Shown: positions 1 through 8,149 of the stretch, piece after piece | How the letters are laid out: the number at the start of each line of letters is the position of its first letter | How positions within the stretch are numbered: the stretch's first letter is position 1 | Virus record (IMG/VR): IMGVR_UViG_3300021957_000210 | Coordinates: 1-29,076 of that record | Origin: a virus | DNA: 29,076 bases | Reading direction: 5' to 3' (one strand) | The notes under the pieces: model-generated | The model's database searches: none | The model's input: the letters and a program-made list of their open reading frames with translations, nothing else | What the model was told of the DNA's origin: nothing | Translations under genes and position numbers: made by a program

Positions 1-119
1 TCGAAACTTTCTAATTCATTATTAATATCATCAATCAATCCTAAAGCTACTTTTTGTGCTTTTAAATCTACCTTGTTATTAGGCATTTTACTATATACTT
101 TTTCTAATCTACTTTTCAT
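1..119 (-). CDS. Scaffold-like protein or capsid N-terminus, cut by window edge
   Basis: An open frame starts with ATG at 119 and runs off the left edge after 39 codons. Its start (MKSRLEKVYSKMP) closely matches the start of the preceding 135-residue protein (MKSNIQKVYSKLP), and the spacing of later Lys, Val, Leu and Asp residues also agrees, so the two are paralogues. The position after a prohead protease suggests a scaffold or capsid role. If the window is circular the frame continues without a stop into the capsid ORF at the right edge. Otherwise it is a second small scaffold-like gene whose end is missing. Function is inferred from position only. Confidence 0.6.
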   Translation of the reverse strand, partial: MKSRLEKVYSKMPNNKVDLKAQKVALGLIDDINNELESF

Positions 120-132
120 AATTTATTTATTT

Positions 133-540
133 TTATAATTGTGGTATGCTTTTCATAATATCAATAGTATCTTGTAAATCATCAATGTTTTGGTCAAAAA
201 CTCCTAATGTAAAACTTGCTTCTTGAAACCCCTCAAAAGTCATAGGGTTTACACTTAATTCTCTTGCTTTTTCTTCAAAGCCAATTATAGAATTTTCTAA
301 ACCATCTTTATCGCTAACCCAAGTATCATATAAATTTACAATTGCGTTTACTTTATTCTGTAAGTCTATATAAGCCTCTACCCAATTAACCAAATCGTCA
401 TCAATTGCAGTATAACTTGCATCAGCTTTTTCTAATGAATTTTTAAGTTCTTGTGCATTTTCAAGTTCTACCTTATGTTTACCCAAGTTGTGTTTCTTTA
501 ATGGTAGTTTACTATAAACCTTTTGTATATTACTTTTCAT
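133..540 (-). CDS. Putative capsid scaffold-like protein (135 aa)
   Basis: This small acidic, helix-rich protein has no membrane segment or signal peptide. After a basic N-terminus (KVYSKLPLKK) it is dominated by Asp, Glu, Asn and hydrophobic residues in a coiled-coil-like pattern. Its ATG at 540 lies inside the last codons of the XkdF-like protease gene, implying translational coupling, and the next gene starts 14 bases beyond its stop. A small acidic helical protein between prohead protease and capsid gene is the usual place for a scaffold, but no sequence signature proves this. Its N-terminus is duplicated in the following gene. Confidence 0.5.
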   Translation of the reverse strand: MKSNIQKVYSKLPLKKHNLGKHKVELENAQELKNSLEKADASYTAIDDDLVNWVEAYIDLQNKVNAIVNLYDTWVSDKDGLENSIIGFEEKARELSVNPMTFEGFQEASFTLGVFDQNIDDLQDTIDIMKSIPQL

Positions 541-1120
541 TTATAATATCTTTAATTTTATTTAACAAAATATTCGCTTCCATATCTTCTTTATCCATCG
601 TTTTACTTTGCTCCATCTTGTCAGCGAAATATCCTTCGATGCTAAATCCTTTGACTTTTTTAGTTTTGACATATTCTTCCCATATTTTAGAATTATTAAC
701 TTTTACTGAACCCATCCAAGTTCCTACTGGTACATTTAAACCATAGTGCCTTGATTTATCTTGCTCACTCTCTACTATCCAACTCTCAACTAATGTTAAG
801 CCATTAAGTGCTTTATTATGCTCTAAAGTTGAATTGCTTTGATTTCCATTTTGTAGAAATAATTGTGATGCTTTTACTATTGTATCTTTTGAAAAATAAA
901 TATAATACTCGCCCTCTTCTCCATTTCTGTAAATAGGTTTATTAGGTATTAATAAAGCACCCATTAAGATCTGTTTATCTGCGTCAACCTCTGCAAGTTT
1001 TATCTCTTGGTTCTTTAAAGCAACAAAGTCAGATTCAATAGCTGGACTTTCTACAATAGATATAGCTTCTATTCCAGTATCCATTTCTTCCTCATCTAAT
1101 ATTAGTTCTATTATTTTCAT
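530..1120 (-). CDS. XkdF-like prohead serine protease (196 aa)
   Basis: This matches the putative phage serine protease family typified by XkdF of PBSX (Peptidase_S78_2), which trims scaffold and capsid proteins during head maturation. It shows the family's N-terminal pattern (IEAISIVESPAIESDF, residues 17-32), a candidate catalytic His101 in LEHNKAL, and a C-terminal KGFSIEGYF block with candidate nucleophile Ser160. Length is usual for the stand-alone family. It begins a head operon: a conserved late motif ends three bases before its ATG, and its end overlaps the scaffold-like gene by 11 bases. It sits after the tape measure gene rather than beside the portal, which is unusual. Catalytic residues are assigned from memory of the family. 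Confidence 0.8.
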   Translation of the reverse strand: MKIIELILDEEEMDTGIEAISIVESPAIESDFVALKNQEIKLAEVDADKQILMGALLIPNKPIYRNGEEGEYYIYFSKDTIVKASQLFLQNGNQSNSTLEHNKALNGLTLVESWIVESEQDKSRHYGLNVPVGTWMGSVKVNNSKIWEEYVKTKKVKGFSIEGYFADKMEQSKTMDKEDMEANILLNKIKDIINEK

Positions 1121-1123
1121 ATT

Positions 1124-1140
1124 TATATAACGTATTTAAT
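1124..1140 (-). promoter_or_regulatory. Late-operon motif, copy A
   Basis: The minus strand reads ATTAAATACGTTATATA, identical over 17 bases to the copy before the terminase genes. It lies in the short gap between the tape measure stop and the protease ATG and ends three bases before that ATG. If it is a -10-type promoter the transcript would be leaderless or nearly so. Confidence 0.6.
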
Positions 1141-1154
1141 TTTTAAATTTGCAT

Positions 1155-2900
1155 TTATCCACCAATAGAAGCATCATTAATAATATTTCTATCTAACTCT
1201 TGTGCAGTAGTAACCTCTCCAGATACAACATACGCTTGTATTGGTTGTTGTGATTGACCACCTATTGCATCTGCTAATTGATTTGTACCACTTGCACCTA
1301 CTATATTAAAAGCTGGTGGTAATGATGCTGGTGTTGGAGAAGATATACTTGGTGTTGGTACATCTGAACTTACTTTTGCTTTTGTTTTTGATACTGCTTT
1401 TTTAACAGAATTTATAATTCCTATTCCTTGTGCTATTGCACCAGCTATTGTAACAATATTTAAAGGGAAACCAATTTTAGAACTTTCTGCTACATTTTGA
1501 GCAGTTGCAACACCAGTTTCAGCTACTGCATTAGTTGCTTTAAATGTAATTCTTTTTAAATCCATTATCGTTTCTTGTAATGCTAATCCTTGTTTTACAA
1601 TAAGTAGTGCCTTACCTACTCCAGATTCTGCATCTGCAAATTGAGATATAGCATCAACAACCATTGCTTTATCTTTTATCTTTTGTTTCTCTAAATCACG
1701 TTCATCATCATATTGTTTTTGCAATCTATTCCACTCATCATCATTAATCTTTTTTAACCTTGCTTCTTCTTTAAGTCTTGTTTCCTCATCTTCCTCGTCA
1801 AACTCTAATTGTTGTTCTGCTAAAGCATCTCTTTTAGCTAATATTAATTGTTTTGTAACATCTGAATCTTCTCCGTAATATTTTTTAGCTAATTCTATTT
1901 GCTCATCATAATCCTCTGCAATTAGTCTTAACTTCTCTGCACGTTCCTCTGCTTCTGTATCTATTAATCCTTTTCTAATCCTCTCTATTGCAGCAGCTTT
2001 TCTTCTTTCCTCCTCTATCTCATCATTGTTGTTTTCTTCCCTTTGCTTCTTCTTTTCACTTTCATCTTGTAAAATAAAACCATCTCTCTGATTTTTTAGT
2101 CTTGCTAATTGCTTTTCCGTTTCCTCAATCGTTTTATCTGCTTCCTCTGTTACTGCTTCTGGGTCAAATATTAAACCAGCAACACCATCAATATAACCTT
2201 CAGCTAAATTAGTTGCTTCCTCTATTACACCAATCTGTGCTAAACCAGCAGTTAAAGCATCTACTGCACCTAATAGTATCGTTATAGGTAAACTTAAAAA
2301 AGCAATAATACCACTTGCTATTTTCTTATTACGTTCAGCAGCCTCAACTTGTGATTTTTTGGTTTGTTTTTGTTGTTCTAATAAAAGTTCAGTTGATGCT
2401 ATTATTTCATTTGTTTGTTGTCTTTTTAGATCTCTTATTTCCTTTTCACTCTTACCTTGTAGCTTCAATGTATTTTCCATTGAGCCAATAATATCTAATT
2501 GTTTTTGTTGTGTTGTAAGTGTATCTTGTGTGTTTAATAACAAATCCTCTTGCTCGTTACTAACTCCATCAATAAGACTTGATATCTCATCCCAATACTC
2601 TACAACTAAAGCTAATGCCACAACTAATGCACCAATACCAGTTGACACCAAAGCACTCTTCATTGCCTTACCACTTAATTTAGCAGCCTTACCTACATCA
2701 ATTAATTTTGTAGCTAATCCTCCACTATATCTGTCAAGTTCTCTTATAATAGGTTTTGCAACTGCTAAATCTGATGATATTGCTTGACCAGATTTTTTAG
2801 CACTCTTGCCGACTTCCTTAACCTTTTCGTTTAATTCATCAACCTCTTTTTGTGCTTGTTTTGTATTTGCATTTAATTCTGCTTCAATTCTTATCGCCAT
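1155..2900 (-). CDS. Tail tape measure protein (581 aa)
   Basis: This long helical protein sets tail length and is expelled during DNA delivery. The N-terminal 60 residues and residues about 240-410 are charged and coiled-coil-like. Hydrophobic stretches lie near residues 82-105, 192-226 and 475-495, and the tail is Ser/Pro-rich with an ending (VVSGEVTTAQELDRN) common in Bacteroidetes-phage tape measures. At 581 residues it would suggest a rather short siphovirus tail. The start overlaps a 46-codon gene by 10 bases. It lies after the tail-tip genes in transcription order and before the protease, the reverse of the common order. I see no lysozyme or peptidase domain. Confidence 0.8.
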   Translation of the reverse strand: MAIRIEAELNANTKQAQKEVDELNEKVKEVGKSAKKSGQAISSDLAVAKPIIRELDRYSGGLATKLIDVGKAAKLSGKAMKSALVSTGIGALVVALALVVEYWDEISSLIDGVSNEQEDLLLNTQDTLTTQQKQLDIIGSMENTLKLQGKSEKEIRDLKRQQTNEIIASTELLLEQQKQTKKSQVEAAERNKKIASGIIAFLSLPITILLGAVDALTAGLAQIGVIEEATNLAEGYIDGVAGLIFDPEAVTEEADKTIEETEKQLARLKNQRDGFILQDESEKKKQREENNNDEIEEERRKAAAIERIRKGLIDTEAEERAEKLRLIAEDYDEQIELAKKYYGEDSDVTKQLILAKRDALAEQQLEFDEEDEETRLKEEARLKKINDDEWNRLQKQYDDERDLEKQKIKDKAMVVDAISQFADAESGVGKALLIVKQGLALQETIMDLKRITFKATNAVAETGVATAQNVAESSKIGFPLNIVTIAGAIAQGIGIINSVKKAVSKTKAKVSSDVPTPSISSPTPASLPPAFNIVGASGTNQLADAIGGQSQQPIQAYVVSGEVTTAQELDRNIINDASIGG

Positions 2901-3031
2901 CTGATATTTTGTTTTAATAATTTATAACCATTTTTAATTGATAATGGCAATGCGTTTTTACCTTGTGCAATTCTTATATTCTCTGTTTCTCCATTTGCAA
3001 GTTGCAATAAGTCAATAATATTCTTTATCAT
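2891..3031 (-). CDS. Small hypothetical protein in tail operon (46 aa)
   Basis: An ATG at 3031 overlaps the stop of the 704-residue protein as ATGA, and the 46-codon frame ends 10 bases inside the start of the tape measure gene. This tight coupling on both sides is the main evidence that it is real. The product (MIKNIIDLLQLANGE...) is basic and probably helical, with no membrane segment or known motif. Given its place it may be a small tail assembly factor, but that is only inference. Confidence 0.65.
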   Translation of the reverse strand: MIKNIIDLLQLANGETENIRIAQGKNALPLSIKNGYKLLKQNIRWR

Positions 3032-5142
3032 AGTATTGTATTTAGTAATTCAAATTCTGATTTGCCATTAGTAAGATTTGTTTTTAATGAATTAATCTTA
3101 TAACTGTTTTGACCTAATTCTATTCTGTCATTTAGTTTTAAACTACTAAATATTTTATAAGGTAAATAAGCAGTTACTTTTGTTAATCTTCTTTGACTAT
3201 TAAATACATCTTGTATATAACTTTGGTATTTAGTTTTAAATAAAGTATTATCAAATTTATTATTAGCAGTATATTCATTTACCATTCTATTGAAGTGAAT
3301 GTTATCTCTACTTACTGCAAAGTTTAAACTAACACTATTTGATGGTATAAAATAACTTGTTATTGGTACTCTACCACTTGGATTTGTATTTCTAAATGAT
3401 AAATTAGTTGCTGATGTTTGCCTTATAGGATAAAACAATAATGGACTACCAAAATAAGGTTCTTGATTATCATCTACAAAATAACCATATTGAATATCTG
3501 TTACTGCACCACCATTTTCATTTCGTAATCTTTCATACAGTAAATGTTCAAAAGGTAATTCTATTGAATATGATTCACTTGGTGCATCGTATATTTCATT
3601 GTTTAACGAATAACTTAAAGAACCCCATCCAGAGTTGTTTATTTGCTCAAATTGTTTTGCTAAAATTGTACCCAATCCTTTATAAGAAAAATTAACTTCT
3701 TTAAATGGCAATGCTACATCTACAACTGATTTAGTAGTATCTAAATATTGATCTATATTTATAACTTGTGTTGATTCAGCATAATAATCATCTAATGTTT
3801 TAACAACAATAATTCCATTATCTACATAAGCAGTAAGGTTAAACATCTGAAACAAACCAGTTAAAAAATCTATTATAGACATTTTAGGTATTTGCTCAAC
3901 TATATTAAATTCTAAATCGGGAGTTGTTTGCCAAGTTGCTGCATTACTAATTTCTTGATTACCAATTAAAGTATTACTACCCTCTTGTTCCTCTATATCT
4001 AATCTCAATAAAATATTACCAGCAGCAAAAGAAATTACACTTGCTGAACCAATACTAATAACGTAAGTACCAGCTTGAGTATTAGTTTGATCAGTAAAAT
4101 CTTGGAATGTTGAGAAAGGTTGATTACCAGTAAGATTATCATATTGCCATATATCTCCAGTTCCTTGCCTTGTTATTCTTACACTATATTCTATTAAAGG
4201 TTCTACTGGTGTTAATTGTAATTTAGTTGTCCAGCTTAAATATTCTTCTGCAACTATTATTATTATACCATTTTCTGAAATTGCTGGGTATGTGTTTATA
4301 TTGCCTCCATAAACAATATCATTTAAATCTGTTACTTGCGACATAACAAAACCTCCAATAGATGGAGTTTCAACACCACCTTTTTTTCTATGTAACCATA
4401 AAAACAAATTGTTAAATTGGTCATTAGTAGCATCATTAAAAAAATCATCAGAAAAAGATATATCAGAAGCATATCCATTTGCTACTGTATATTCTGATTC
4501 TATTGCCTCAATTATTGCTTGTACTCTTATAGCGTATTTAAACTGATTCCAATTTATACCATTATCTTCATATCTAAAGTTACTATTATAAAAAACATTA
4601 GTATAATCTGCTGCTCCAATCGTATCATTATAAAACATTCTATCAGAATGTGTAATTAAAGGCACTAATATATTATTAGATGTTCCAGTAGCATAATTCT
4701 CTATACCATCTTTAATTTTTTGATAGGTGTAAAGCTGATTGTATTGTGCTAAATCTGATAATGTACTTAATTGATTATCTCCTAAAATATCTTTTAAATC
4801 TACTGTATTGCCAAAGAAAGTAATTTTGTAAGTATGTGCTAAATTGTTTTTTAAATCAACTCCATCAAGTCTTATTTTACCAATCTTAAATGGTAAGTCA
4901 TTAAGTTCTAAAGTAGCATCTTGTTTTCTTCTTGCATCAAACCCATTACTAATATGAAAATTGTAATAGTGCTTAAATATCTTGTTATTTATTTTAGATG
5001 CTGGTACTGAAAATGTCTGTGTAAATTCTGTAAATATTTTTTTTATATCCTTTACATTTTGAATTGTCTGCGTAAGAGAAACAGTTTCATCTTTAAATAG
5101 ATCTAATCTTTCAGAGCCAATGTATAATACTAATTTTTGCAT
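3028..5142 (-). CDS. Putative tail-tip / baseplate protein (704 aa)
   Basis: This large structural protein has an N-terminus (QKLVLYIGSERLDLF, then FTQTFSVPAS near residue 45) that recurs in tail-tip proteins of Bacteroidetes siphophages. It is mostly beta-rich with many aromatic and Asn residues, and has no membrane segments or enzyme motif. The gene lies between another tail protein, whose stop is directly adjacent, and a small ORF plus tape measure, so a role at the tail end in adsorption or as a hub is likely. The specific role (Tal-like or hub-like) cannot be read from sequence alone. Confidence 0.55.
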   Translation of the reverse strand: MQKLVLYIGSERLDLFKDETVSLTQTIQNVKDIKKIFTEFTQTFSVPASKINNKIFKHYYNFHISNGFDARRKQDATLELNDLPFKIGKIRLDGVDLKNNLAHTYKITFFGNTVDLKDILGDNQLSTLSDLAQYNQLYTYQKIKDGIENYATGTSNNILVPLITHSDRMFYNDTIGAADYTNVFYNSNFRYEDNGINWNQFKYAIRVQAIIEAIESEYTVANGYASDISFSDDFFNDATNDQFNNLFLWLHRKKGGVETPSIGGFVMSQVTDLNDIVYGGNINTYPAISENGIIIIVAEEYLSWTTKLQLTPVEPLIEYSVRITRQGTGDIWQYDNLTGNQPFSTFQDFTDQTNTQAGTYVISIGSASVISFAAGNILLRLDIEEQEGSNTLIGNQEISNAATWQTTPDLEFNIVEQIPKMSIIDFLTGLFQMFNLTAYVDNGIIVVKTLDDYYAESTQVINIDQYLDTTKSVVDVALPFKEVNFSYKGLGTILAKQFEQINNSGWGSLSYSLNNEIYDAPSESYSIELPFEHLLYERLRNENGGAVTDIQYGYFVDDNQEPYFGSPLLFYPIRQTSATNLSFRNTNPSGRVPITSYFIPSNSVSLNFAVSRDNIHFNRMVNEYTANNKFDNTLFKTKYQSYIQDVFNSQRRLTKVTAYLPYKIFSSLKLNDRIELGQNSYKINSLKTNLTNGKSEFELLNTIL

Positions 5143-6174
5143 CTATCGAATGTTGTTTATATAATCAAATGCTTCTTCAAAGTCTATTGTGTATTCTATT
5201 AATCTATCGTTTACAGATGTTTTAAAAGCCATAGATGAGGTTTTAACTTTTACTGGCACAACTTCATCAATACTTGGATTTGTCTTTCTTGGTCGCTCTA
5301 ACCAAACGTATTCAGATAATAGTAACTGCTCAAAGAATTGATTTGCTTGTTCGGGATAATAGCCACTACTTAAAGTAAATGTTTGTTTTGCAGTTGTGTT
5401 AAATATTTTATTAGGAGCATCACTAATAGAATATGTAGCTGGGTTGTTTGTATTTGGGTATGTTAATGTATTAGATTTAAACCCTTCATTTTTTCTACCT
5501 AATGTTTTAGTTTCTTTTAAGAAGAACCATAAGTCTTGCTGCACTCCAAACTTATTTATAAATATAATCTTTCTACCACTTCCGTATTTGGTACAATCTA
5601 TTCTTGATATTGTTGATGGATATGTTCCACCTATTGTAGTTGAACCTTGAGCAAAACCTTGAACTGATATTGAAACAACACCACCACCACTAATTGTAGT
5701 ATATGGAACTTTACCAGTAAAAGCACTTACTCCAGTAATACTCTTTGGATAATATAAATCAACTCTATCATTTGCAGTTGATGGATTGTTAGAAATTAAA
5801 TAAGAAGTAGGTGGTAACGTAGGATTAGTTCCCTCTGTAAACTCTGCATATGCTTCAAGACCAGTATCAGTAAAAACTACATTAGAACCAACTTGAGAAC
5901 CAGTACCATTTAATCCAGTCCAAAGTGATAGTGTTGTTTCTATATCAATAGTTTGTGGTACATAATTAGCATCATAGCTTATATCTAAATAATCTCGTGC
6001 AAGTTCTGATATATCAAAATTTACTGTTTTATTTCTTGGAGAGTTTTTAGTTAATGTATATCTATCAAATCCATCAATTTCTATTACACACTTTGCCGAT
6101 ATTGCACTACTGGTTAATGGTATGTTTATGTATTTAAATTGTGGACTTCTTAAAGCTATTAATGGTGTTGCCAT
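5143..6174 (-). CDS. Putative tail structural protein, distal-tail candidate (343 aa)
   Basis: The protein is beta-rich and Thr/Ser/Asn-rich, with no catalytic motif, signal or membrane segment. Its stop abuts the start of the tail-tip gene, and only four bases separate its start from the upstream completion-protein gene, so it is part of the tail operon begun at 7921. A protein of about 340 residues just before the tip protein often acts as distal tail (Dit-like) ring. I have no motif to prove this. The C-terminal segment (LIEYTIDFEEAFDYINN) resembles the end of tail-tip-adjacent proteins in related phages. Confidence 0.45.
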   Translation of the reverse strand: MATPLIALRSPQFKYINIPLTSSAISAKCVIEIDGFDRYTLTKNSPRNKTVNFDISELARDYLDISYDANYVPQTIDIETTLSLWTGLNGTGSQVGSNVVFTDTGLEAYAEFTEGTNPTLPPTSYLISNNPSTANDRVDLYYPKSITGVSAFTGKVPYTTISGGGVVSISVQGFAQGSTTIGGTYPSTISRIDCTKYGSGRKIIFINKFGVQQDLWFFLKETKTLGRKNEGFKSNTLTYPNTNNPATYSISDAPNKIFNTTAKQTFTLSSGYYPEQANQFFEQLLLSEYVWLERPRKTNPSIDEVVPVKVKTSSMAFKTSVNDRLIEYTIDFEEAFDYINNIR

Positions 6175-6178
6175 ATTT

Positions 6179-6715
6179 TTATTTTTTTTCTAAGTATATC
6201 ATTTGTGATTCTATATCTTTTGCAAATGCTTGTGACATTTTTAATTCATATTTTTTAATACCAGAATTAAATGGTTCAGAAAAGAATTTCCTTGCTTTGA
6301 TTCCTTTAAAGAAAATAGATCTTGCTATTAAAAACTTTAAAGTCTTCCTTGTTAAAAATCTACCTTTTTTATCTCTTGGTGCTAAGTTTCTTCTTATTGT
6401 CCATTGGTCAAAAGCAGATGTTGGTGGCATACCCTTTAAACCAAACTTACCTCCCTTTCTTCTATAAGAATAAGGAGATTCTCTTGTTTCTCTATAATAT
6501 GATTTAACACCTTTAACACCTCTATCTAAAAAAGTTCCGTAATCCTCCATAAGAAACTGAACTAAAATAGCATCCTCATCTACAATAGGTTTATAGGAAA
6601 TTGATTTATATAATTCTCCACCACCATTACCTTCAGATTCTAAATTATTTTTAGACTGCATAACAACATAAGCAGCATATTCCCTTATAGTTTCCTCAAG
6701 ATTATTAAATTCCAT
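6179..6715 (-). CDS. HK97-gp10-like head-tail completion protein (178 aa)
   Basis: The basic protein carries an N-terminal helix followed by a segment (FLMEDYGTFLDRGVKGVK, residues about 54-71) typical of the HK97 gp10-like completion family, in which a 'Y..F.E.G' block precedes a basic region. The middle is very rich in Arg, Lys and Gly (SYRRKGGKFGLKGMPP), suggesting contact with DNA or acidic partners. It directly follows the 156-residue putative terminator gene, sharing one base at 6715. The gene order chaperone, terminator, gp10-like, tail proteins makes sense, though family membership is by resemblance only. Confidence 0.5.
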   Translation of the reverse strand: MEFNNLEETIREYAAYVVMQSKNNLESEGNGGGELYKSISYKPIVDEDAILVQFLMEDYGTFLDRGVKGVKSYYRETRESPYSYRRKGGKFGLKGMPPTSAFDQWTIRRNLAPRDKKGRFLTRKTLKFLIARSIFFKGIKARKFFSEPFNSGIKKYELKMSQAFAKDIESQMIYLEKK

Positions 6716-7185
6716 TAACAGATGTATATATCATTATAAATTAAAACCTCCATACTTACAGACCAACCAGCTAATTGATTCTCAAACCTATCATAAAAAG
6801 GTTGTAATGATGGGTTACCCTCTAATTGGTACATATCAGTATATAAATCTCCCATCCTTAAAGTTTGGATTAATTTATTTAATACTGCTAACTGTGTGTT
6901 TAAAATATCTTGTTCATTACTATTACCAGTAAACCTATCTACTGTCAAATCCTTTGATTGATTTACCATATCACAAGCTAATACAGTAATGTTAAACCTC
7001 AACACTTGCTCCTCATCAGTTACACTCTCAACAATTATATGACCAAGAGGAAATATATCTTGCTTATTTAAATTAACATCACTTAAATCTCCAGAGGTAA
7101 CTGTGTTTATATTTATATCTAATAGTAGTTGCTCCTTAATCTTTTCAGTTAATTGGTAAAATCCTCTTATACCTTGATTGCTCAT
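6715..7185 (-). CDS. Putative tail terminator / completion protein (156 aa)
   Basis: A soluble protein of mixed alpha-beta character. An opening helix (FYQLTEKIKEQLLLD) is followed by beta-strands including DIFPLGHIIVESV and LRFNITVLACDMV, and by an end (GWSVSMEVLIYND). This pattern of helix, 'P..' strand and terminal hydrophobic strand is like tail terminator proteins that cap the tube. Its ATG overlaps the stop of the frameshift product by four bases (ATGA). Assignment is from fold pattern and position. It could equally be another neck component. Confidence 0.4.
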   Translation of the reverse strand: MSNQGIRGFYQLTEKIKEQLLLDININTVTSGDLSDVNLNKQDIFPLGHIIVESVTDEEQVLRFNITVLACDMVNQSKDLTVDRFTGNSNEQDILNTQLAVLNKLIQTLRMGDLYTDMYQLEGNPSLQPFYDRFENQLAGWSVSMEVLIYNDIYIC

Positions 7186-7921
7186 TTAAATTTCTTTTTA
7201 ATTTGTTTTGCTTCTAATTCGTTTTTCTCTTTAACATATTCCAAAGTATATAAACATTGATGTATATTTAATTTTGTGATATCTTCAAGTCTTCTAATAT
7301 CTGATTGAGCGAGTACAGAGAAAATGCTTTGAAACCATCCATACTTTCTGTTAAAGTTTGATCCAGCATCAAGGCTTCTATCTCCTCCTCCTCCAAATAA
7401 TCCGTCATAGTTTTTGACAAGTCCAGACCTAAATTCCAAAAAAAAAATATAGATGATAATACTGCATCCATTGGCATATCTAATAAATCATCTTCCTTTC
7501 CAATCTCATATTCTGATATAGTATATTTACCTTTTAGCTTTGCTATTATTGGTCTATATAAAACACTCATTGCCTTTTCCATATTCTCCCAATCTCCAAT
7601 GTAAGTATCTAAGTCTACATACTCGCCTAAAGTAAGTTCATCAAGTTGTGGATGAAATCCATATTCTTTATTGTTTATTTTAAATCTTGTTACTAAAGCT
7701 GGTTTATTATTAAACAATTTATTGATTGTGTTTGATATCATTTCTGAATCCTTAACCTTTAGAAGCATTACATCACTTGGTTTTATTTTACAAAATATTT
7801 CAATCAGTTTAACACTTAAAAACTTCTCATCTTTTATTGTAGCTTGTATGTTTAAAAATGTTTTATACTGTCTTAGAGTTATTTCGTTTAAAGTTGATGG
7901 TATGTTAATGTTTAGTTTCAT
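7182..7921 (-). CDS. Tail assembly chaperone, long product made by -1 frameshift (GT analogue, 246 aa)
   Basis: If ribosomes slip back one base on the run of ten T at 7447-7438, translation passes from Phe161 of the 217-residue protein into an overlapping 85-codon frame ending at 7182. The second frame has no ATG of its own (its first listed codon is TTG at 7439, inside the run), which argues that it is expressed only by slippage. The added tail contains a Gly-rich turn (LFGGGGDRSL), then a helical segment (QSDIRRLEDITKLNIHQC) and a charged helix ending in Lys, like the C-terminal part of GT-type chaperones that bind tail tube and tape measure. The stop overlaps the next gene's ATG. Confidence 0.75.
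7268..7921 (-). CDS. Tail assembly chaperone, short product (G analogue, 217 aa)
   Basis: The zero-frame product starts at the ATG three bases beyond late motif B. It opens with beta-like KLNINIPSTLNEITLRQYK, has a compact middle (DELTLGEYVDLDTYIG, residues 94-109), and ends in an acidic helical tail (YLEEEEIEALMLDQ). This is the usual form of the short tail chaperone that coats the tape measure before tube assembly. Residues 159-162 are FFFW, encoded by the ten-T run where the frame can change. It precedes the completion and tail-tip genes, but the tape measure comes four genes later, not immediately as in lambda. Confidence 0.7.
   Translation of the reverse strand: MKLNINIPSTLNEITLRQYKTFLNIQATIKDEKFLSVKLIEIFCKIKPSDVMLLKVKDSEMISNTINKLFNNKPALVTRFKINNKEYGFHPQLDELTLGEYVDLDTYIGDWENMEKAMSVLYRPIIAKLKGKYTISEYEIGKEDDLLDMPMDAVLSSIFFFWNLGLDLSKTMTDYLEEEEIEALMLDQTLTESMDGFKAFSLYSLNQILEDLKISQN
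7438..7447 (-). promoter_or_regulatory. Slippery run of ten T for -1 ribosomal frameshift
   Basis: On the minus strand the zero-frame codons read ATA TTT TTT TTT TGG. A slip of one base back puts TTG GAA TTT AGG next and opens the 85-codon downstream frame. The heptamer T TTT TTT is a classic slippery sequence. Whether a stimulatory structure follows was not determined. Transcript slippage on the homopolymer is an alternative route to the same product. Confidence 0.75.
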
Positions 7922-7924
7922 ATC

Positions 7925-7941
7925 TATATAACGTTTTTAAT
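7925..7941 (-). promoter_or_regulatory. Late-operon motif, copy B
   Basis: The minus strand reads ATTAAAAACGTTATATA, one base different from copies A and C. It ends three bases before the tail chaperone ATG at 7921 and follows a strong terminator at 7970-7998, so it is well placed to start the tail operon. Confidence 0.6.
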
Positions 7942-7969
7942 TTGGTTTTTTATAGTACATAAAGATAAT

Positions 7970-7998
7970 AAAAAAAGGCATACATTTCTGCATACCTT
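7970..7998 (-). terminator. Intrinsic terminator with GAAA tetraloop
   Basis: A 10-bp stem (AAGGTATGCA pairing with TGTATGCCTT, two G-U pairs) closes a GAAA tetraloop and is followed by seven T on the minus strand. It lies after the small zinc-ribbon gene and just before late motif B, separating the two units. Confidence 0.85.
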
Positions 7999-8023
7999 AA
8001 TTCATCCTTAACACTAACTTAAA

Positions 8024-8149
8024 TTATCTCATACTGCTCTCAAAACATTTGCTGCAACAGTATTGTTTATCTTCTTCCATATCTGCACCACATTCGTAAC
8101 ATTCATATTCTGATTGCTCGTGTGGATTTAAAAAATCATCCCAACTCAT
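8024..8149 (-). CDS. Small zinc-ribbon protein (41 aa)
   Basis: The 41-codon frame encodes an acidic peptide with two cysteine pairs, CYEC (residues 17-20) and CCSKC (31-35), about 11 residues apart, as in a single zinc ribbon. Its ATG overlaps the previous gene's stop as ATGA, and a strong terminator follows its own stop. Such mini-proteins often bind nucleic acid or a host protein, and an acidic one is more likely to target a protein. No specific function is recognised. It is expressed from an early-type promoter although it sits between packaging and tail genes. Confidence 0.7.
   Translation of the reverse strand: MSWDDFLNPHEQSEYECYECGADMEEDKQYCCSKCFESSMR

Noticed and set aside
7182-7439. 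Independent 85-codon gene starting at TTG 7439
   Set aside because: The TTG lies within the T10 slippery run and no ATG exists. The frame is best explained as the C-terminal part of a frameshift product.
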